Shown piece by piece: positions 36,684 through 46,631 of a stretch of 64,000 bases of DNA (the first letter of the stretch is position 1; every line of letters starts with the position of its first letter). The stretch lies in NCBI GenBank assembly GCA_015472025.1, contig BNHL01000001.1, forward strand, positions 682,001 through 746,000. The letters are read 5' to 3'. This stretch comes from Cytophagales bacterium WSM2-2. GTDB lineage: Bacteria > Bacteroidota > Bacteroidia > Cytophagales > Cyclobacteriaceae. A program made the position numbers and the translations under genes. Under the pieces are notes generated by a model, which did no database searches, was not told where the DNA came from, and saw nothing but the letters and a program-made list of their open reading frames with translations.

Positions 36684-37286
36684 ATGAACATCACAAAAGT
36701 CTTTGTAGTAATGTTGGCGCTACTGGTCTCTGGCTTTACAAGCCAGAAAAGTGAACCACCCGTGAGTGGGGACTATGGTGATCTCAGCCTGGCTTTTGAT
36801 CCTGTACAAAAGACTGTTACAGGGCACTATGAAAGTTATACCGGATACGATGAAGCAACAAAGCAACCCCGGTTTTCCTGCATATTCTACCTCGAAGGGA
36901 AAGTGGAGCGCAATTCTGCAACGGTGACTACCTACTACCCTGGCGAAAAGAACGAAGATGCAATCCAGGGAACACTTAAATTGCTTGGTGCTGGGAAAGC
37001 GACACTGCAACTCGCTACTGATCATGGCGGATGCTGGAACGTGCAATCATTTACCTCACCAATCGAGTTTACACTTGCAAAGAAAGAAAACTGGATCGCC
37101 AGCAAATTCTCACAGCAGGACAAACTGTATTTCTACTCAGAGAAAAATGAAGCTAAAAAACTACGGTCTTACATTATTAAAGGCAATATTGTCTTCATTG
37201 AAAAAATAGAAGGCGATTGGGCTTTCTGCAAATACTACGGTAAAGTAGTGACTGCTGGATGGATGAAGGTTTCCGGGCTAAATTAG
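36684..37286 (+). CDS. Exported protein with C-terminal SH3-like domain
   Basis: The 200-residue product has a signal peptide (MNITKVFVVMLALLVSGFTS), a beta-rich middle (YGDLSLAFDPVQKTVTGHYE), and a C-terminal stretch LYFYSEKNEAKKLRSYIIKG through VVTAGWMKVSGLN that fits a bacterial SH3 domain of the kind found in cell-wall-associated proteins. The ATG at 36684 is preferred to a TTG 21 nt upstream. It follows the VOC gene after a short gap. The molecular target is unknown. Confidence 0.65.
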   Translation: MNITKVFVVMLALLVSGFTSQKSEPPVSGDYGDLSLAFDPVQKTVTGHYESYTGYDEATKQPRFSCIFYLEGKVERNSATVTTYYPGEKNEDAIQGTLKLLGAGKATLQLATDHGGCWNVQSFTSPIEFTLAKKENWIASKFSQQDKLYFYSEKNEAKKLRSYIIKGNIVFIEKIEGDWAFCKYYGKVVTAGWMKVSGLN

Positions 37287-37335
37287 ACAAGAGCCTTTAG
37301 TCTTTAGTCTAACTGTCTTCCATCTTATCTCCCAA

Positions 37336-37373
37336 GGGGAAAAAACCCATACAAATACGGGGATTTCCCCGTA
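37336..37373. promoter_or_regulatory. Composite palindromic element, copy 1
   Basis: It consists of ggggaaaaaaccc (37336-37348) and the near-perfect palindrome tacggggatttccccgta (37356-37373), separated by a short spacer. It lies 110 nt before the start codon of the 1280-residue membrane protein. A closely similar element, in the opposite orientation, is found at 57289-57328 upstream of the methyltransferase operon. It may be a binding site for an unknown regulator. Confidence 0.55.
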
Positions 37374-37482
37374 GCATTTCAATAGTGTCATTCCTTACAT
37401 TTAGTGTCTTGGTGAGAACATAAACAGGACTGGTTGTATCGCGGGTTGAGGTGAGTGTTCTCCACCAGTTTCGTGATACACT

Positions 37483-40400
37483 ATGAAATTTCCGACTCTA
37501 TCTAAACGGTTCTGGATTGCGACCACCACGCTGGTCATTATCAGTTTGTTCTTTTTCTATTACCTCTACGTCTACGTTCAGGGACGTGAAGAAATATTGC
37601 GCGATGAAAAGTACAGGGCGTTAGCCCGCTTCGGGCAGAACATGCTCCAGGCAAAACAAGACTACTACGATGCCATTGACCGGGTTTGGAAAAGAGATGA
37701 CATCTCAAAAGATATCGCCACGATCCGTGACCAGGTAAAGGAATTGGAGGCCGTCAGGTACAGAGGCTTGATGAGCAAAACAAAAATTCATGACCTGCTG
37801 CATGGTGGTGTGGACAGCATTTATTTCACTTTCCCCAAGCAAGGGAGCTCACTGAAGGGCGTGTTTGGCGTTTCAGCCGATGATTTCATTTATCAACCTG
37901 ATCAATTTGACGAATTCCTTGTCGTTAAACAGGTTGATGACATCCATGAGAAAGAAAGTCAAAAGCATTCTACCGCTAATGAAATATTCCAGACGTTTCA
38001 AAACCGTGTAAGCGTTGACGGGCCTGATTCGTTGGGGACAAAAGAGATGGGCTTGCAGACCAGCCGTTTCAAAGAGATCACACTTGCAGATACAAAGTAC
38101 AAAGTGTTTACCCACCGCATCAGGTTTGACGAAGGTGAGAACTGGGTTCTTTGTGGTTTTATTAAAACAGAAAATTTCGATCGCGAGGTCAGGTCGGTCG
38201 ATCCTATTGTCATCACGGCAGCTTCGCTTATTGTTTTATTTCTGGTGATCTGCATGCCTCTTATCAGGTTGAAATTGATGAATGCCTACGACCGGCTCGA
38301 CATTGTCGATGCCTTGTTTGTCGGATTCAGTGTAGTGGCAGGGACGACCGTACTCTTTTTACTTCTCTGGTCTGCCGGGCATTTCCTTCAATCGAACAAT
38401 GATGAAAATCGTGAACTGGGAAATCTTTCAGACTCTATAAAAAGTCAGTTTCAGGGAGAGTTAAGCAAAATTCACAAACAGTTGACCGAACTTCAGAAAG
38501 CGTATCCGAAAAGTGAAATACGCAAACAGCTTAGCAGTGGAAAAAAAGTTCTTGGCAATCAAGCTCCTTCCCTAAAAGCGTATCCATCGATGAACTATGC
38601 CATGTGGATTGACAACGAAGGGAAATGTCTTTTCACAGTTACCACCAAAGACAAGGGGCCGGACTATGCCATGCCTATACTAAAGGACCGCTTGTACTTC
38701 CGGTGGGCGCAACATGACAGTCTTTGGCAATTGCCCATGGGCGACTCAACACAAAAGTTTGCATTGCAGTCGATCCAGTCGCGCACCGACCACTCCAAGG
38801 AAGCAGGCTTCGGTATAGTGTACCAAGGAGAACAGGACAAAGCAAATCCCCCTTTGAAATTTATAGTCCATGCCATATCCACGCGCCTTTATTCCATCAT
38901 GGATCCTGTATTGCCGCCGGGATATAGCTTTTGTATCGCAGACCAGTCAGGTGAAGTATGGTTTCATTCTGACTCGGACAAAAACCACCAGGAGAATATT
39001 TTTTATGAAGTATCTCCGTCCACTCCGTTAAGGCTGGCCGTAGATGGCAGACTCAAGAGTTGCTTTTCCGGACAATATGCATCGAAGCGAAGCCGCATCT
39101 ATGTTCAACCCATCGACAACATTCCTCTTTTCCTGGTCGTGATTCACGACCGCGACTACCAACGCACACCGGTTGTAGTCACGATCTTTTTCACTTTACT
39201 GTTGATGGTTATCATCTCCACGGGAGTAGCTCTGCAATTACTAATGCTTTATCTGAGTCAATATCGTCCTACTAAACTAAGTGGTGTGCGCTTTTGGTTG
39301 AGTGTACTTGCTCCTGACTCCAATGCCACGAGGTTCAGAGTTGCCTTTTGGGCACAGCTAAGTCTCATGGCCATAGCATTGACCTTCTACATTATTGACG
39401 GGGCAGGTACAGTGGTGGCCTTCATCACTCTGCCGGTTATGCTGATGGCTTTTCATCAATACTTGCACGACTCTGGCACACGCTTCTCATTCCTGCTCAC
39501 AAGCGTGATCATCATCTTTGCAATCAACTGGTTTGGGCTGCCTCTTATTGACATAGATCCCAAGCAGGTGACAATGGCATTACTTCAACAAGGACTGACA
39601 GTCGCTTTGCTGATCGCTTTTTTCATTTTCAGTAAATTCCTTGGGTATCGTCAATCAGAGCGTAGCAACGTTTTTTGGAAAGGATTCTGGAACCAATGTC
39701 AGTACCCCGCCAATTACCACACCAACATTGTGCTCTGGTTGTTACTGGCATGTATCGTTCCAGCCACTGTTTTCTACAAGGCGTCCTACCTGATGGAAGC
39801 GGGCATGTTGGCACGACATAAGCAACTCGTGATAAGCTCTTCTCTTGAAAGTCTCGCTGAACAAAAAAAAATACAGATAGAAGAGACAGGCTTTCATGAT
39901 CCTTACCTTGACAAAACAGGAATTTACGTTTCTCTACTCCCACCGAAAGGAGCTGACAATGAAATGCACGAAGCGTTTGTCGACAGGGATTTGCAAACAT
40001 CGATACTTACCGTTTTGTCACGGCTGCCCTATGCTTTCGGTCGTTTTGCAGAAGCGAATCAGCCAGATGGTAAAACTCCTGACCGTTGGAAATGGCAGCA
40101 AAATGAAAAAGGTGTTAAGATGGAATTTACTCCACGCCTTGCCGGAAGAGAAAAGATCACTTTGTGGAACAACTTACCCAGGTTCGACTCACTGTTTACT
40201 CCCTGGTTCATTGTATTACTGTTTGTGGCGATCTATGTGCTTTACAAAGTAGTTCGCTTCAGCACGAATACCATTTTCGGAATACTTATTCATCGGCCGG
40301 CAGGCGATTTCTCCACTGCCGGTTTATTGAAGATCATCCAGGGTGAGAAGAGCGCCACTTTCTCCAAGCGTATGTTCATTGTGGGGCTACCCGGATCGGG

Positions 40401-41325
40401 CAAGAGCGAAATTTTACAGGACAACTATTTCAAGGAAGCAAAAATTAACCGGGGTTGTGATTTACAGTATGCTGACGGATACTCGAGATACGTGCTTACT
40501 GACTTTGAATTCGGACTGAATGACCACGCCTCAAACCAGCACCGGCTGGAGGTATTGTACAAAATGGCAACTACGCCTGGTGTAGAGATTTTCATTCTCT
40601 CCACGGTGCCTCCCTCAACGCTATTCCACATGTATCACAAAAAGATAGGTGCGTTGGCGGCCGCAGACAGCAAAGATGAAAAGCTGATGGAGTACAAAAT
40701 AGCGGTACGCAAATGGAAAAATTTGTTGAGTGAATTTGAAGTGCATTACAAAACTGTTCGTCCTGCGCAAATAGAAGAGAACGCCAATCCCGAAATCAGT
40801 TCATGTCAATATCTGCAGAGTCTCGCGTTGCCTGACGCGAAGCATCCTGGTGAAAAAGGTTATGAAGAATTTATTCTGGAGGTGGAAGAACAAGCCACGC
40901 TTTACTACCAGGGCGTCTGGAATTCATTCTCTGAAGAGGAGAAGCTTTTTCTCTTCGACCTTGCCCATGACGGGTTTGCAAATCTAAAGAATCCCGGAGT
41001 TGTCAAATCGCTGATGGAGAAAGGCGCAGTTATCCTGCGCAAAAAGCGATTGAAGATCATGAACCAGAGTTTTAACAACTTCATTTTGGACACCTTCCGG
41101 GAAGAAGAAGAAATACAATTGACAAAGTCAGCACAAGAGAAAAGCACCTGGCATAATCTTAGTCTCATCCTAGCACTCACCATCGCCAGTACGTTGGTCT
41201 TTATTGCCATTGCACAAAAAGACCTGATGAATAACCTCAACGCATTTGTCATCGCTATCACCAGCGCATTGACATTGTTCACGCGTGTGGGAAGTGTGTT
41301 TGGGTTGGGAAAAGGAAAAGAATAA
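37483..41325 (+). CDS. Large multi-domain membrane protein with C-terminal P-loop NTPase
   Basis: The 1280-residue protein has an N-terminal helix (residues ~10-32), an ectodomain of about 210 residues, a helix pair at ~243-297, a second ectodomain (~300-560) with sensor-like sequence (YSFCIADQSGEVWFHSDSDK), a block of five to six helices (~562-768), a third short ectodomain, one helix (~905-925), and a cytoplasmic NTPase domain with Walker A GLPGSGKSE at ~967 and possible Walker B VLTDFEFGLND. A winged-helix-like segment (EEEKLFLFDLAHDGFANLKN) and a final helix pair (~1225-1262) follow. The ectodomains look like Cache-type sensors. I know no family with this layout. It is followed after 11 nt by another membrane protein gene. 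The NTPase looks STAND-like but this is unproven. Confidence 0.7.
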   Translation: MKFPTLSKRFWIATTTLVIISLFFFYYLYVYVQGREEILRDEKYRALARFGQNMLQAKQDYYDAIDRVWKRDDISKDIATIRDQVKELEAVRYRGLMSKTKIHDLLHGGVDSIYFTFPKQGSSLKGVFGVSADDFIYQPDQFDEFLVVKQVDDIHEKESQKHSTANEIFQTFQNRVSVDGPDSLGTKEMGLQTSRFKEITLADTKYKVFTHRIRFDEGENWVLCGFIKTENFDREVRSVDPIVITAASLIVLFLVICMPLIRLKLMNAYDRLDIVDALFVGFSVVAGTTVLFLLLWSAGHFLQSNNDENRELGNLSDSIKSQFQGELSKIHKQLTELQKAYPKSEIRKQLSSGKKVLGNQAPSLKAYPSMNYAMWIDNEGKCLFTVTTKDKGPDYAMPILKDRLYFRWAQHDSLWQLPMGDSTQKFALQSIQSRTDHSKEAGFGIVYQGEQDKANPPLKFIVHAISTRLYSIMDPVLPPGYSFCIADQSGEVWFHSDSDKNHQENIFYEVSPSTPLRLAVDGRLKSCFSGQYASKRSRIYVQPIDNIPLFLVVIHDRDYQRTPVVVTIFFTLLLMVIISTGVALQLLMLYLSQYRPTKLSGVRFWLSVLAPDSNATRFRVAFWAQLSLMAIALTFYIIDGAGTVVAFITLPVMLMAFHQYLHDSGTRFSFLLTSVIIIFAINWFGLPLIDIDPKQVTMALLQQGLTVALLIAFFIFSKFLGYRQSERSNVFWKGFWNQCQYPANYHTNIVLWLLLACIVPATVFYKASYLMEAGMLARHKQLVISSSLESLAEQKKIQIEETGFHDPYLDKTGIYVSLLPPKGADNEMHEAFVDRDLQTSILTVLSRLPYAFGRFAEANQPDGKTPDRWKWQQNEKGVKMEFTPRLAGREKITLWNNLPRFDSLFTPWFIVLLFVAIYVLYKVVRFSTNTIFGILIHRPAGDFSTAGLLKIIQGEKSATFSKRMFIVGLPGSGKSEILQDNYFKEAKINRGCDLQYADGYSRYVLTDFEFGLNDHASNQHRLEVLYKMATTPGVEIFILSTVPPSTLFHMYHKKIGALAAADSKDEKLMEYKIAVRKWKNLLSEFEVHYKTVRPAQIEENANPEISSCQYLQSLALPDAKHPGEKGYEEFILEVEEQATLYYQGVWNSFSEEEKLFLFDLAHDGFANLKNPGVVKSLMEKGAVILRKKRLKIMNQSFNNFILDTFREEEEIQLTKSAQEKSTWHNLSLILALTIASTLVFIAIAQKDLMNNLNAFVIAITSALTLFTRVGSVFGLGKGKE

Positions 41326-41336
41326 AAACAAAGAAT

Positions 41337-42932
41337 ATGAGTCAAATTGAATCACCAAATGGCAGCAAACCCGTTCAGCCTAACTCAAATGCAAATAATG
41401 AATTCAGGGAAAGATTAACGTTAACTGCATTGCTTTTGGGGTTAGTATTAACAGTACTAACCATTGTTGATAAAGCCATTTCACTCAATCTCTTTCAGAA
41501 CATACATATAAGCGCATTACTGACAACTGACGTGCTTAATATTATGGTACTAATCTTTTTCTACATCATGCTTCGACCGGTTAAATATGAATTTGCCAGC
41601 GACAAGCAAATGGCAGAATTAGGGCAAGTACTTAAAATAGAAGACAAGAACTATGAGACTTTGCAGAAGAATAATAATCGAGTAAACAAACTAATTGGTC
41701 AACTTGTCGGCAATCTAAAATGGTTCATCATTATACTCGCATTGTTCTATTGTGTCAATCTTCTTAAAGATATTGTTAAAGATGACCCAGAGTTTAAGCA
41801 TTTAAAGGAATGGATTGATTTCGCTGACATTTCGACAAATGCGATAAGTGCAGCTTTCATCTATCTCGCATTTGTAATTCTTTACGACACCACCCTTACG
41901 CAAGACAACGAGGTTAGTGACTACTACCGAGGTACATTTATCTTTCTCGTTCTTTTCCTTTCATCTTACGGAATTCTGCTGGCTATTTCTAAGGATCCGA
42001 AGAAAATCGAAATGATCACAAATATTTTCAAGTTGATGTGTGGTGTATATAATGGTCTCACGATGGGTTTGCTATTTGGCCGAATCACAAGCATGGAGTA
42101 TTATTTCAAAGACGTAAATCTTAGCAGGAGCAGATTGTCCAATAAAGCATACAAGTTTGGCATCCTTTTCTTATTACCATTATACGTATTAGCCCAGCCC
42201 ATGTATGGTTTACTTGAGTTTCCATACCCCAATCCGGAATTGGGTAAAAGTGACTCAAATGAAATAGTCGCGCAAATAGCAAGTTTCAAAACCATGGTTT
42301 TTCTAGTATGCTTTATTGGGAAAGGAATGTTTTTACTTCTAATATCCAATTATATTAACTTCAAATGGCTGCATGTATACCTTCATCTGGTACTAGCCAA
42401 TCGAAGTGTACCGCTACAAATCATGGACTTGGGCATTATGAGTAACTCACTGCCTCTCAGTTTAGATTCTCCCTCAGAATCTGTCACAAAACCAGAGGTA
42501 GTTGAAATCATAAATCCTTATTTTTTCCAAATCGAAGGTGAGTATGATTACACTTGTACTCAAAGAGGCAAAAATCATAGTCACGGTGGTACTTGTAGAA
42601 TTTCTGAGCTAACTAATTTTCAAAATGTAATTGAATGGAAATTGTCTGGAGAGCGACATTGGAGTAAAAATGATAACACAGAGAAAGAATATTATGAAAA
42701 CCCATTTAGTTGGGAAACAATTAAAGGTGTTGTATTCAGTGATAAAACTTACCTGTATGTGTACCATATCGTAACTAGTGACGGAAGCTTTACAGGACTT
42801 TCACGAGGCAGTATAATGCTTTCGCCCGATAATAAGCATATCCTGGAGCTGCGCGGCACATATTATCAGCAGTCCGGCAACGACATAGTATGGGGGAGTG
42901 AAATAATCAAGCGAAAGGGGGCTCTTAAATAG
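41337..42932 (+). CDS. Membrane protein with C-terminal beta-rich domain, unknown function
   Basis: The 531-residue protein has about eight hydrophobic helices over residues ~30-370 and a C-terminal domain of some 135 residues (PYFFQIEGEYDYTCTQRGKN to WGSEIIKRK) rich in alternating strands, suggesting a small beta barrel or lipocalin-like fold. The gene is visibly richer in A and T than its upstream neighbour, a sign of separate origin or recent transfer. The start is 11 nt after the stop of the 1280-residue protein, so they are probably co-expressed. It may be an effector or partner of the large NTPase protein; this is inference from position. No database family is recognised. Confidence 0.6.
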   Translation: MSQIESPNGSKPVQPNSNANNEFRERLTLTALLLGLVLTVLTIVDKAISLNLFQNIHISALLTTDVLNIMVLIFFYIMLRPVKYEFASDKQMAELGQVLKIEDKNYETLQKNNNRVNKLIGQLVGNLKWFIIILALFYCVNLLKDIVKDDPEFKHLKEWIDFADISTNAISAAFIYLAFVILYDTTLTQDNEVSDYYRGTFIFLVLFLSSYGILLAISKDPKKIEMITNIFKLMCGVYNGLTMGLLFGRITSMEYYFKDVNLSRSRLSNKAYKFGILFLLPLYVLAQPMYGLLEFPYPNPELGKSDSNEIVAQIASFKTMVFLVCFIGKGMFLLLISNYINFKWLHVYLHLVLANRSVPLQIMDLGIMSNSLPLSLDSPSESVTKPEVVEIINPYFFQIEGEYDYTCTQRGKNHSHGGTCRISELTNFQNVIEWKLSGERHWSKNDNTEKEYYENPFSWETIKGVVFSDKTYLYVYHIVTSDGSFTGLSRGSIMLSPDNKHILELRGTYYQQSGNDIVWGSEIIKRKGALK

Positions 42933-43038
42933 ATTTTCTATAAGAACTAAGTTTGAAAACTTCTTAAATTATCAAATCACCAGCCGCTCATAACTTACCC
43001 TAACAACTTTCCGCTTTTACCTTTAACTTAGTACTACG

Positions 43039-44268
43039 ATGAAAAGACTGGCTCTCCTTTTGGTGTTTCAGTCACAGATGCTGTTGGGCGCGTCCATTCT
43101 CATTCCCATGGATGCCACGCAGACCAACCACCTGAAGGCTTATGGTTTGGCCTATTTCGCCCTCAAAAAAGATATTTCCGTAGACTGGCTCCTTAACTAC
43201 AGAGGTGGCAGTTTCATGATCGAGTGGACTTCTGCCATGGAACTCGAGTGTAAAGTGCGTGGCCTTTATATAGAGAAGATCACAGACCAGCAGGCAAACA
43301 CCATTCTCAAGCAGGTAGCCAGCCCGGCCGTAAACATGAATGTTGTTCGCATGGACAAGGCTCCGCGCATTGCTGTGTACTCGCCCAAGAACGAATTTGT
43401 CGAGGATGACAGCGATGCAGTAATCAACGTGCTCGACTATGCCGAAATCCCCTACACTATTATATATGATGACGAAATCCTGAAAGATGCTTTACTGCAA
43501 TACGATTGGCTACACTTGCATCACGAGGATTTTACGGGGCAGATTGAGAAAGCCATGTTCCGGCCACGCAACCGTATTGAATTAAAGATGCAGGAAATGA
43601 CTGCCGCCAGGCTTGGCTACGCAAAAGTGTCAGCCATGAAATATGATGTCGTGAAAAAGATCATGGGCTTCTGTGGAAGTGGCGGCTATTTGTTTGCCAT
43701 GTGTTCGGGTGCTGAAACATTTGACATCGCACTCGCGGCACAGGGTCAGGACATAGAAAGTGAATTGAATGGCGAAGGTGTAGAACTGGATTATTCCAAA
43801 TCACTAGCCTTTGAAAACTTTGAACTGAAAGGCAACTCCGACCGCAGCTTCTCCGATATCAATGTAGGTGGCTGGGGTTGGGGCAATATATCCGATAACG
43901 ACTTCTTCCGCTTGTTCGACTTCTCTGCCAAGTGGGATATTGTGCCTTCGTTACTTACACAGAATCACGAACACGTGATCCACGATTTCAACGGGCTCAC
44001 TACTTCTTTCAACACCACCCTTGTAAAACCCAATGTTTTGGTGATGGCCGAGAACAGACAGAAACCCAATGTGCGTTACATCTATGGTGAGGCAGGCGGA
44101 GGACATTTTACTTACTACAGCGGTCACGATCCAGAAGGCATGAACGGTGGCGGTCGTGGATTGCCCAAGAAGACCAACCTGGCTTTGTATCCACACTCAC
44201 CGGGGTACAGACTTATACTTAATAATGTGCTGTTTCCTTCTGCGAACAAGAAGAAGAGGAAAACGTAA
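43039..44268 (+). CDS. Exported protein often labelled asparagine synthetase B, function uncertain
   Basis: The 409-residue product starts with a signal-like segment (LALLLVFQSQMLLGASILIP) and continues with MDATQTNHLKAYGLAYFALK. Homologous Bacteroidota proteins are frequently labelled asparagine synthetase B in databases, but I see none of the ATP-binding or glutaminase residues of AsnB. A central segment (GGYLFAMCSGAETFDIALAA) resembles the nucleophile elbow of class I glutamine amidotransferase-like folds, and a second region (GGGHFTYYSGHDPEGMNGGG) is rich in glycine and histidine. A periplasmic location is likely. The name should be treated with caution, and the true activity is unknown. 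Confidence 0.55.
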   Translation: MKRLALLLVFQSQMLLGASILIPMDATQTNHLKAYGLAYFALKKDISVDWLLNYRGGSFMIEWTSAMELECKVRGLYIEKITDQQANTILKQVASPAVNMNVVRMDKAPRIAVYSPKNEFVEDDSDAVINVLDYAEIPYTIIYDDEILKDALLQYDWLHLHHEDFTGQIEKAMFRPRNRIELKMQEMTAARLGYAKVSAMKYDVVKKIMGFCGSGGYLFAMCSGAETFDIALAAQGQDIESELNGEGVELDYSKSLAFENFELKGNSDRSFSDINVGGWGWGNISDNDFFRLFDFSAKWDIVPSLLTQNHEHVIHDFNGLTTSFNTTLVKPNVLVMAENRQKPNVRYIYGEAGGGHFTYYSGHDPEGMNGGGRGLPKKTNLALYPHSPGYRLILNNVLFPSANKKKRKT

Positions 44269-44336
44269 GGGATTTGGCTATTCGATGACTTGATAATATG
44301 ATGAAGCCATTCGGATGATTACTTCATTAAATAAAT

Positions 44337-45071
44337 CTAAAATCTGATAGTCGTGAATTTGGTGATATTGAACTTGAAGTGCTCTCTATACTGCTCGCTT
44401 GCTACTGGAATGCTGGTAGAGAAGTATTCTTTCACGGCCAACGCCACATCTACTAAGCCTCTATCCTTTTCACACATGTATTTGTTCCTGATCAGGCGGG
44501 CATTGCGTTCCTTCATCGAGCTGGTCAATACAGTATCGTCTGCAGCACATAGTCTGACCCGGAAAGCTCTCAACGCACTTACCTCCAGTGAGGGGTCATT
44601 GGGATGATACGAGGGTTCGTTCTCTATAAAAGCAATAAAATTGTCAAATGCCTCAATGACTTTTTCACGGCCATGGTGCGCCTCCAACATCTCCCTGTCT
44701 GTTTTTTCGTCTAACCTGCCGAATCGTCTCTTTTTCCCGCGAAAAAAGAGCATGTTATAATGGCCACTCACTACTGTAGTCACCTGTCTGGGTGCATGTG
44801 ACGATTCGAATACTCTAAGTACCTCTCGCCCCAATGCAATTACATCTCTAAAGATATTTCCGCAATCATACTCACTTTGTATAAACTCCTTTCTCAGATC
44901 GTTCCATTTCTTCAATGCCGCATCGGTTTCGGTGAGAAGTGAGTTTAACCGTTCGATTCGCAAGATTGCTTTTGGAGGGTTGTAGCTGCTTCCCAGGTTA
45001 ATACAAATAGAAATGAGTCCCCTAAAGGAGGCTATGTTATTGAGACTACCTTGTTCAAATGAAATTCCCAT
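44337..45071 (-). CDS. Lineage-specific protein of unknown function, paralogue of the gene at 53191
   Basis: The 244-residue soluble protein has no signal peptide or membrane helix and seems mostly helical. It aligns over its full length with the 255-residue protein at 53191-53958: NNIASFRGLISICINLG versus KNIAAFKELLSICVDLG, EPSYHPNDPSLEVSALRAFR versus EPSYDPNEPFLKIMALRTFQ, and the C-terminal HFKFNITKFTTIRF versus DTVKFTNFKTV. The upstream DNA is also similar (atctaaatct before the start). I do not recognise a family. Both copies lie next to RAYT/REP elements, so transfer by genomic rearrangement is possible. Confidence 0.6.
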   Translation of the reverse strand: MGISFEQGSLNNIASFRGLISICINLGSSYNPPKAILRIERLNSLLTETDAALKKWNDLRKEFIQSEYDCGNIFRDVIALGREVLRVFESSHAPRQVTTVVSGHYNMLFFRGKKRRFGRLDEKTDREMLEAHHGREKVIEAFDNFIAFIENEPSYHPNDPSLEVSALRAFRVRLCAADDTVLTSSMKERNARLIRNKYMCEKDRGLVDVALAVKEYFSTSIPVASEQYREHFKFNITKFTTIRF

Positions 45072-45350
45072 TGTTTTTAGATTTAGATAAAATCATAAGT
45101 AGTAATACATGAAATAATTTTGTTGGTTGAAGTAAGGAATAATGAAACAGAAGTAGCTGGGAATTTTACTGAGTGGGCAAAATTATCGAGCCAATAGGAA
45201 AGAGAATTATTCAATAAATCCAGCAATGTCCTTCTTGCGTAGCTGACAAGCACTGATTTGAATCTGATCTGCTAGGTAGCGAAACTCTTTCTACCTTTCG
45301 GGAACTTATGACTTCCCTTCATTGTATTTTTTGAAATCAGCACTATAATT

Positions 45351-46379
45351 ATGGATTTAGGCATTGGCATGTTTGGCGACAACCACTATGATGAGCAAGG
45401 TAAACCGCTTCCTGCGGGTGAACGCTTGCGTGAGTTGATCGAGGAAATAAAACTCATGGACGAGGTGGGCATCAATTTCTTTGGAATTGGCGAACATCAT
45501 CGTCCCGACTATGCCGTATCGGTGCCTGAGGTGGTGCTTGCGGCCGCTGCCACGGTTACAAAAAACATCAAGCTGGGCAGTGCTGTGACTGTACTGAGTT
45601 CATCTGATCCCGTGCGCATTTACCAGGGTTTTGCCATGGTAGACCAGTTGAGCGATGGTCGTGCTGAGTTGATGGCCGGACGAGGAAGCTTCATCGAGTC
45701 ATTTCCATTGTACGGATATCCGCTTGACCACTACAACGAACTGTTTGAAGAGAAGCTGGAGTTATTATTGAAGATCAACAAGGAAGAACGTATTACCTGG
45801 AAGGGGAAATTTCGTGCCCCATTGCAGGACCAGGTAGTATTGCCGCGTGCTGTGAATAATCATTTGAACATTTGGATAGCAGTGGGAGGCACACCTGAAT
45901 CAGTAGTGCGCGCTGCCAAACTGGGACTGCCGGTAATATTCGCCATCATTGGCGGTAACCCTGCGCAGTTCAAGCCTCTGTTTCAATACTATAAAGAATT
46001 GTACGAGCATCATGGTCATGATATGAAGAACTTCCAGGTGGGCGTTCACATGCATAGCTTCTTTGGTGAAGACAGTAAGCAAATTGCAGATGCCTATTAC
46101 CCTGTGTATTCATCTCAAATGAATCGCGTGGGAGCAAGTCGTGGGTGGCCGCCCTTCTCACGAGGTCAGTATGATCAAGGTCGTGGCAAAGAGGGTGCCT
46201 ATCTATTTGGTGATGCTAGCGAAGCTGTTGATAAAATTTTGCATATGCACGAAATGTTTGGTCTCACCCGTTTTTCCGCTCACATGGATGTAGGCGGACC
46301 GTCACATGCTATGCTCATGAAATCGATCGAAATCTTCGGGACAAAGATTGCTCCTAAAGTGAGGGAGGCGTTGAAATAG
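45351..46379 (+). CDS. LLM-class flavin-dependent oxidoreductase
   Basis: The 342-residue protein is a luciferase-like monooxygenase, a TIM barrel that uses reduced FMN or F420. Landmarks are MDLGIGMFGDNHYDEQGKPL, GIGEHHRPDYAVSVPEVVLA with the active-site EHH, KLGSAVTVLSSSDPVRIYQG, and GRAELMAGRGSFIESFPLYG. F420 is rare in Bacteroidota, so FMN is likelier. The substrate is unknown, and the flavin reductase partner is not adjacent. The gene is intact and stands alone between the unknown paralogue and the first RAYT copy. Confidence 0.9.
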   Translation: MDLGIGMFGDNHYDEQGKPLPAGERLRELIEEIKLMDEVGINFFGIGEHHRPDYAVSVPEVVLAAAATVTKNIKLGSAVTVLSSSDPVRIYQGFAMVDQLSDGRAELMAGRGSFIESFPLYGYPLDHYNELFEEKLELLLKINKEERITWKGKFRAPLQDQVVLPRAVNNHLNIWIAVGGTPESVVRAAKLGLPVIFAIIGGNPAQFKPLFQYYKELYEHHGHDMKNFQVGVHMHSFFGEDSKQIADAYYPVYSSQMNRVGASRGWPPFSRGQYDQGRGKEGAYLFGDASEAVDKILHMHEMFGLTRFSAHMDVGGPSHAMLMKSIEIFGTKIAPKVREALK

Positions 46380-46411
46380 GTTTCTTTGCTGGATACCCCA
46401 ACCACGTATTG

Positions 46412-46478
46412 GACCCTGAAAGGGTCAAAATGTTTATAGCCTTATATAGTTGTCGAGTGGTTCGATCCCGATGGGATC
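46412..46478. repeat. REP-like palindromes upstream of RAYT copy 1
   Basis: Two 15-nt palindromes, gaccctgaaagggtc (46412-46426) and gatcccgatgggatc (46464-46478), follow the pattern GAYCCY-NNN-RGGRTC. The first is followed by aaaatgtttatag, the same flank seen in the large array near 52 kb. Confidence 0.75.
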
Positions 46479-46631
46479 GCATGTTCTCTTTCAAATAAAT
46501 TCTGTTAAACGAAACTAGATAGTGTGGAAGGGTACGTGATAAGAATTCAGCTCTTATAGCTAAAACCCATAAGTTTAGTCTAAGTGCCGGGAGTAAATTG
46601 GCGACTCTATTTATTCGTTTAAAATCTAATC

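Noticed and set aside
43039..44268. Asparagine synthetase B as a firm name
   Set aside because: No AsnB glutaminase or ATP-pyrophosphatase motif is seen and the protein has a signal peptide, so the name is given only as a frequent label.
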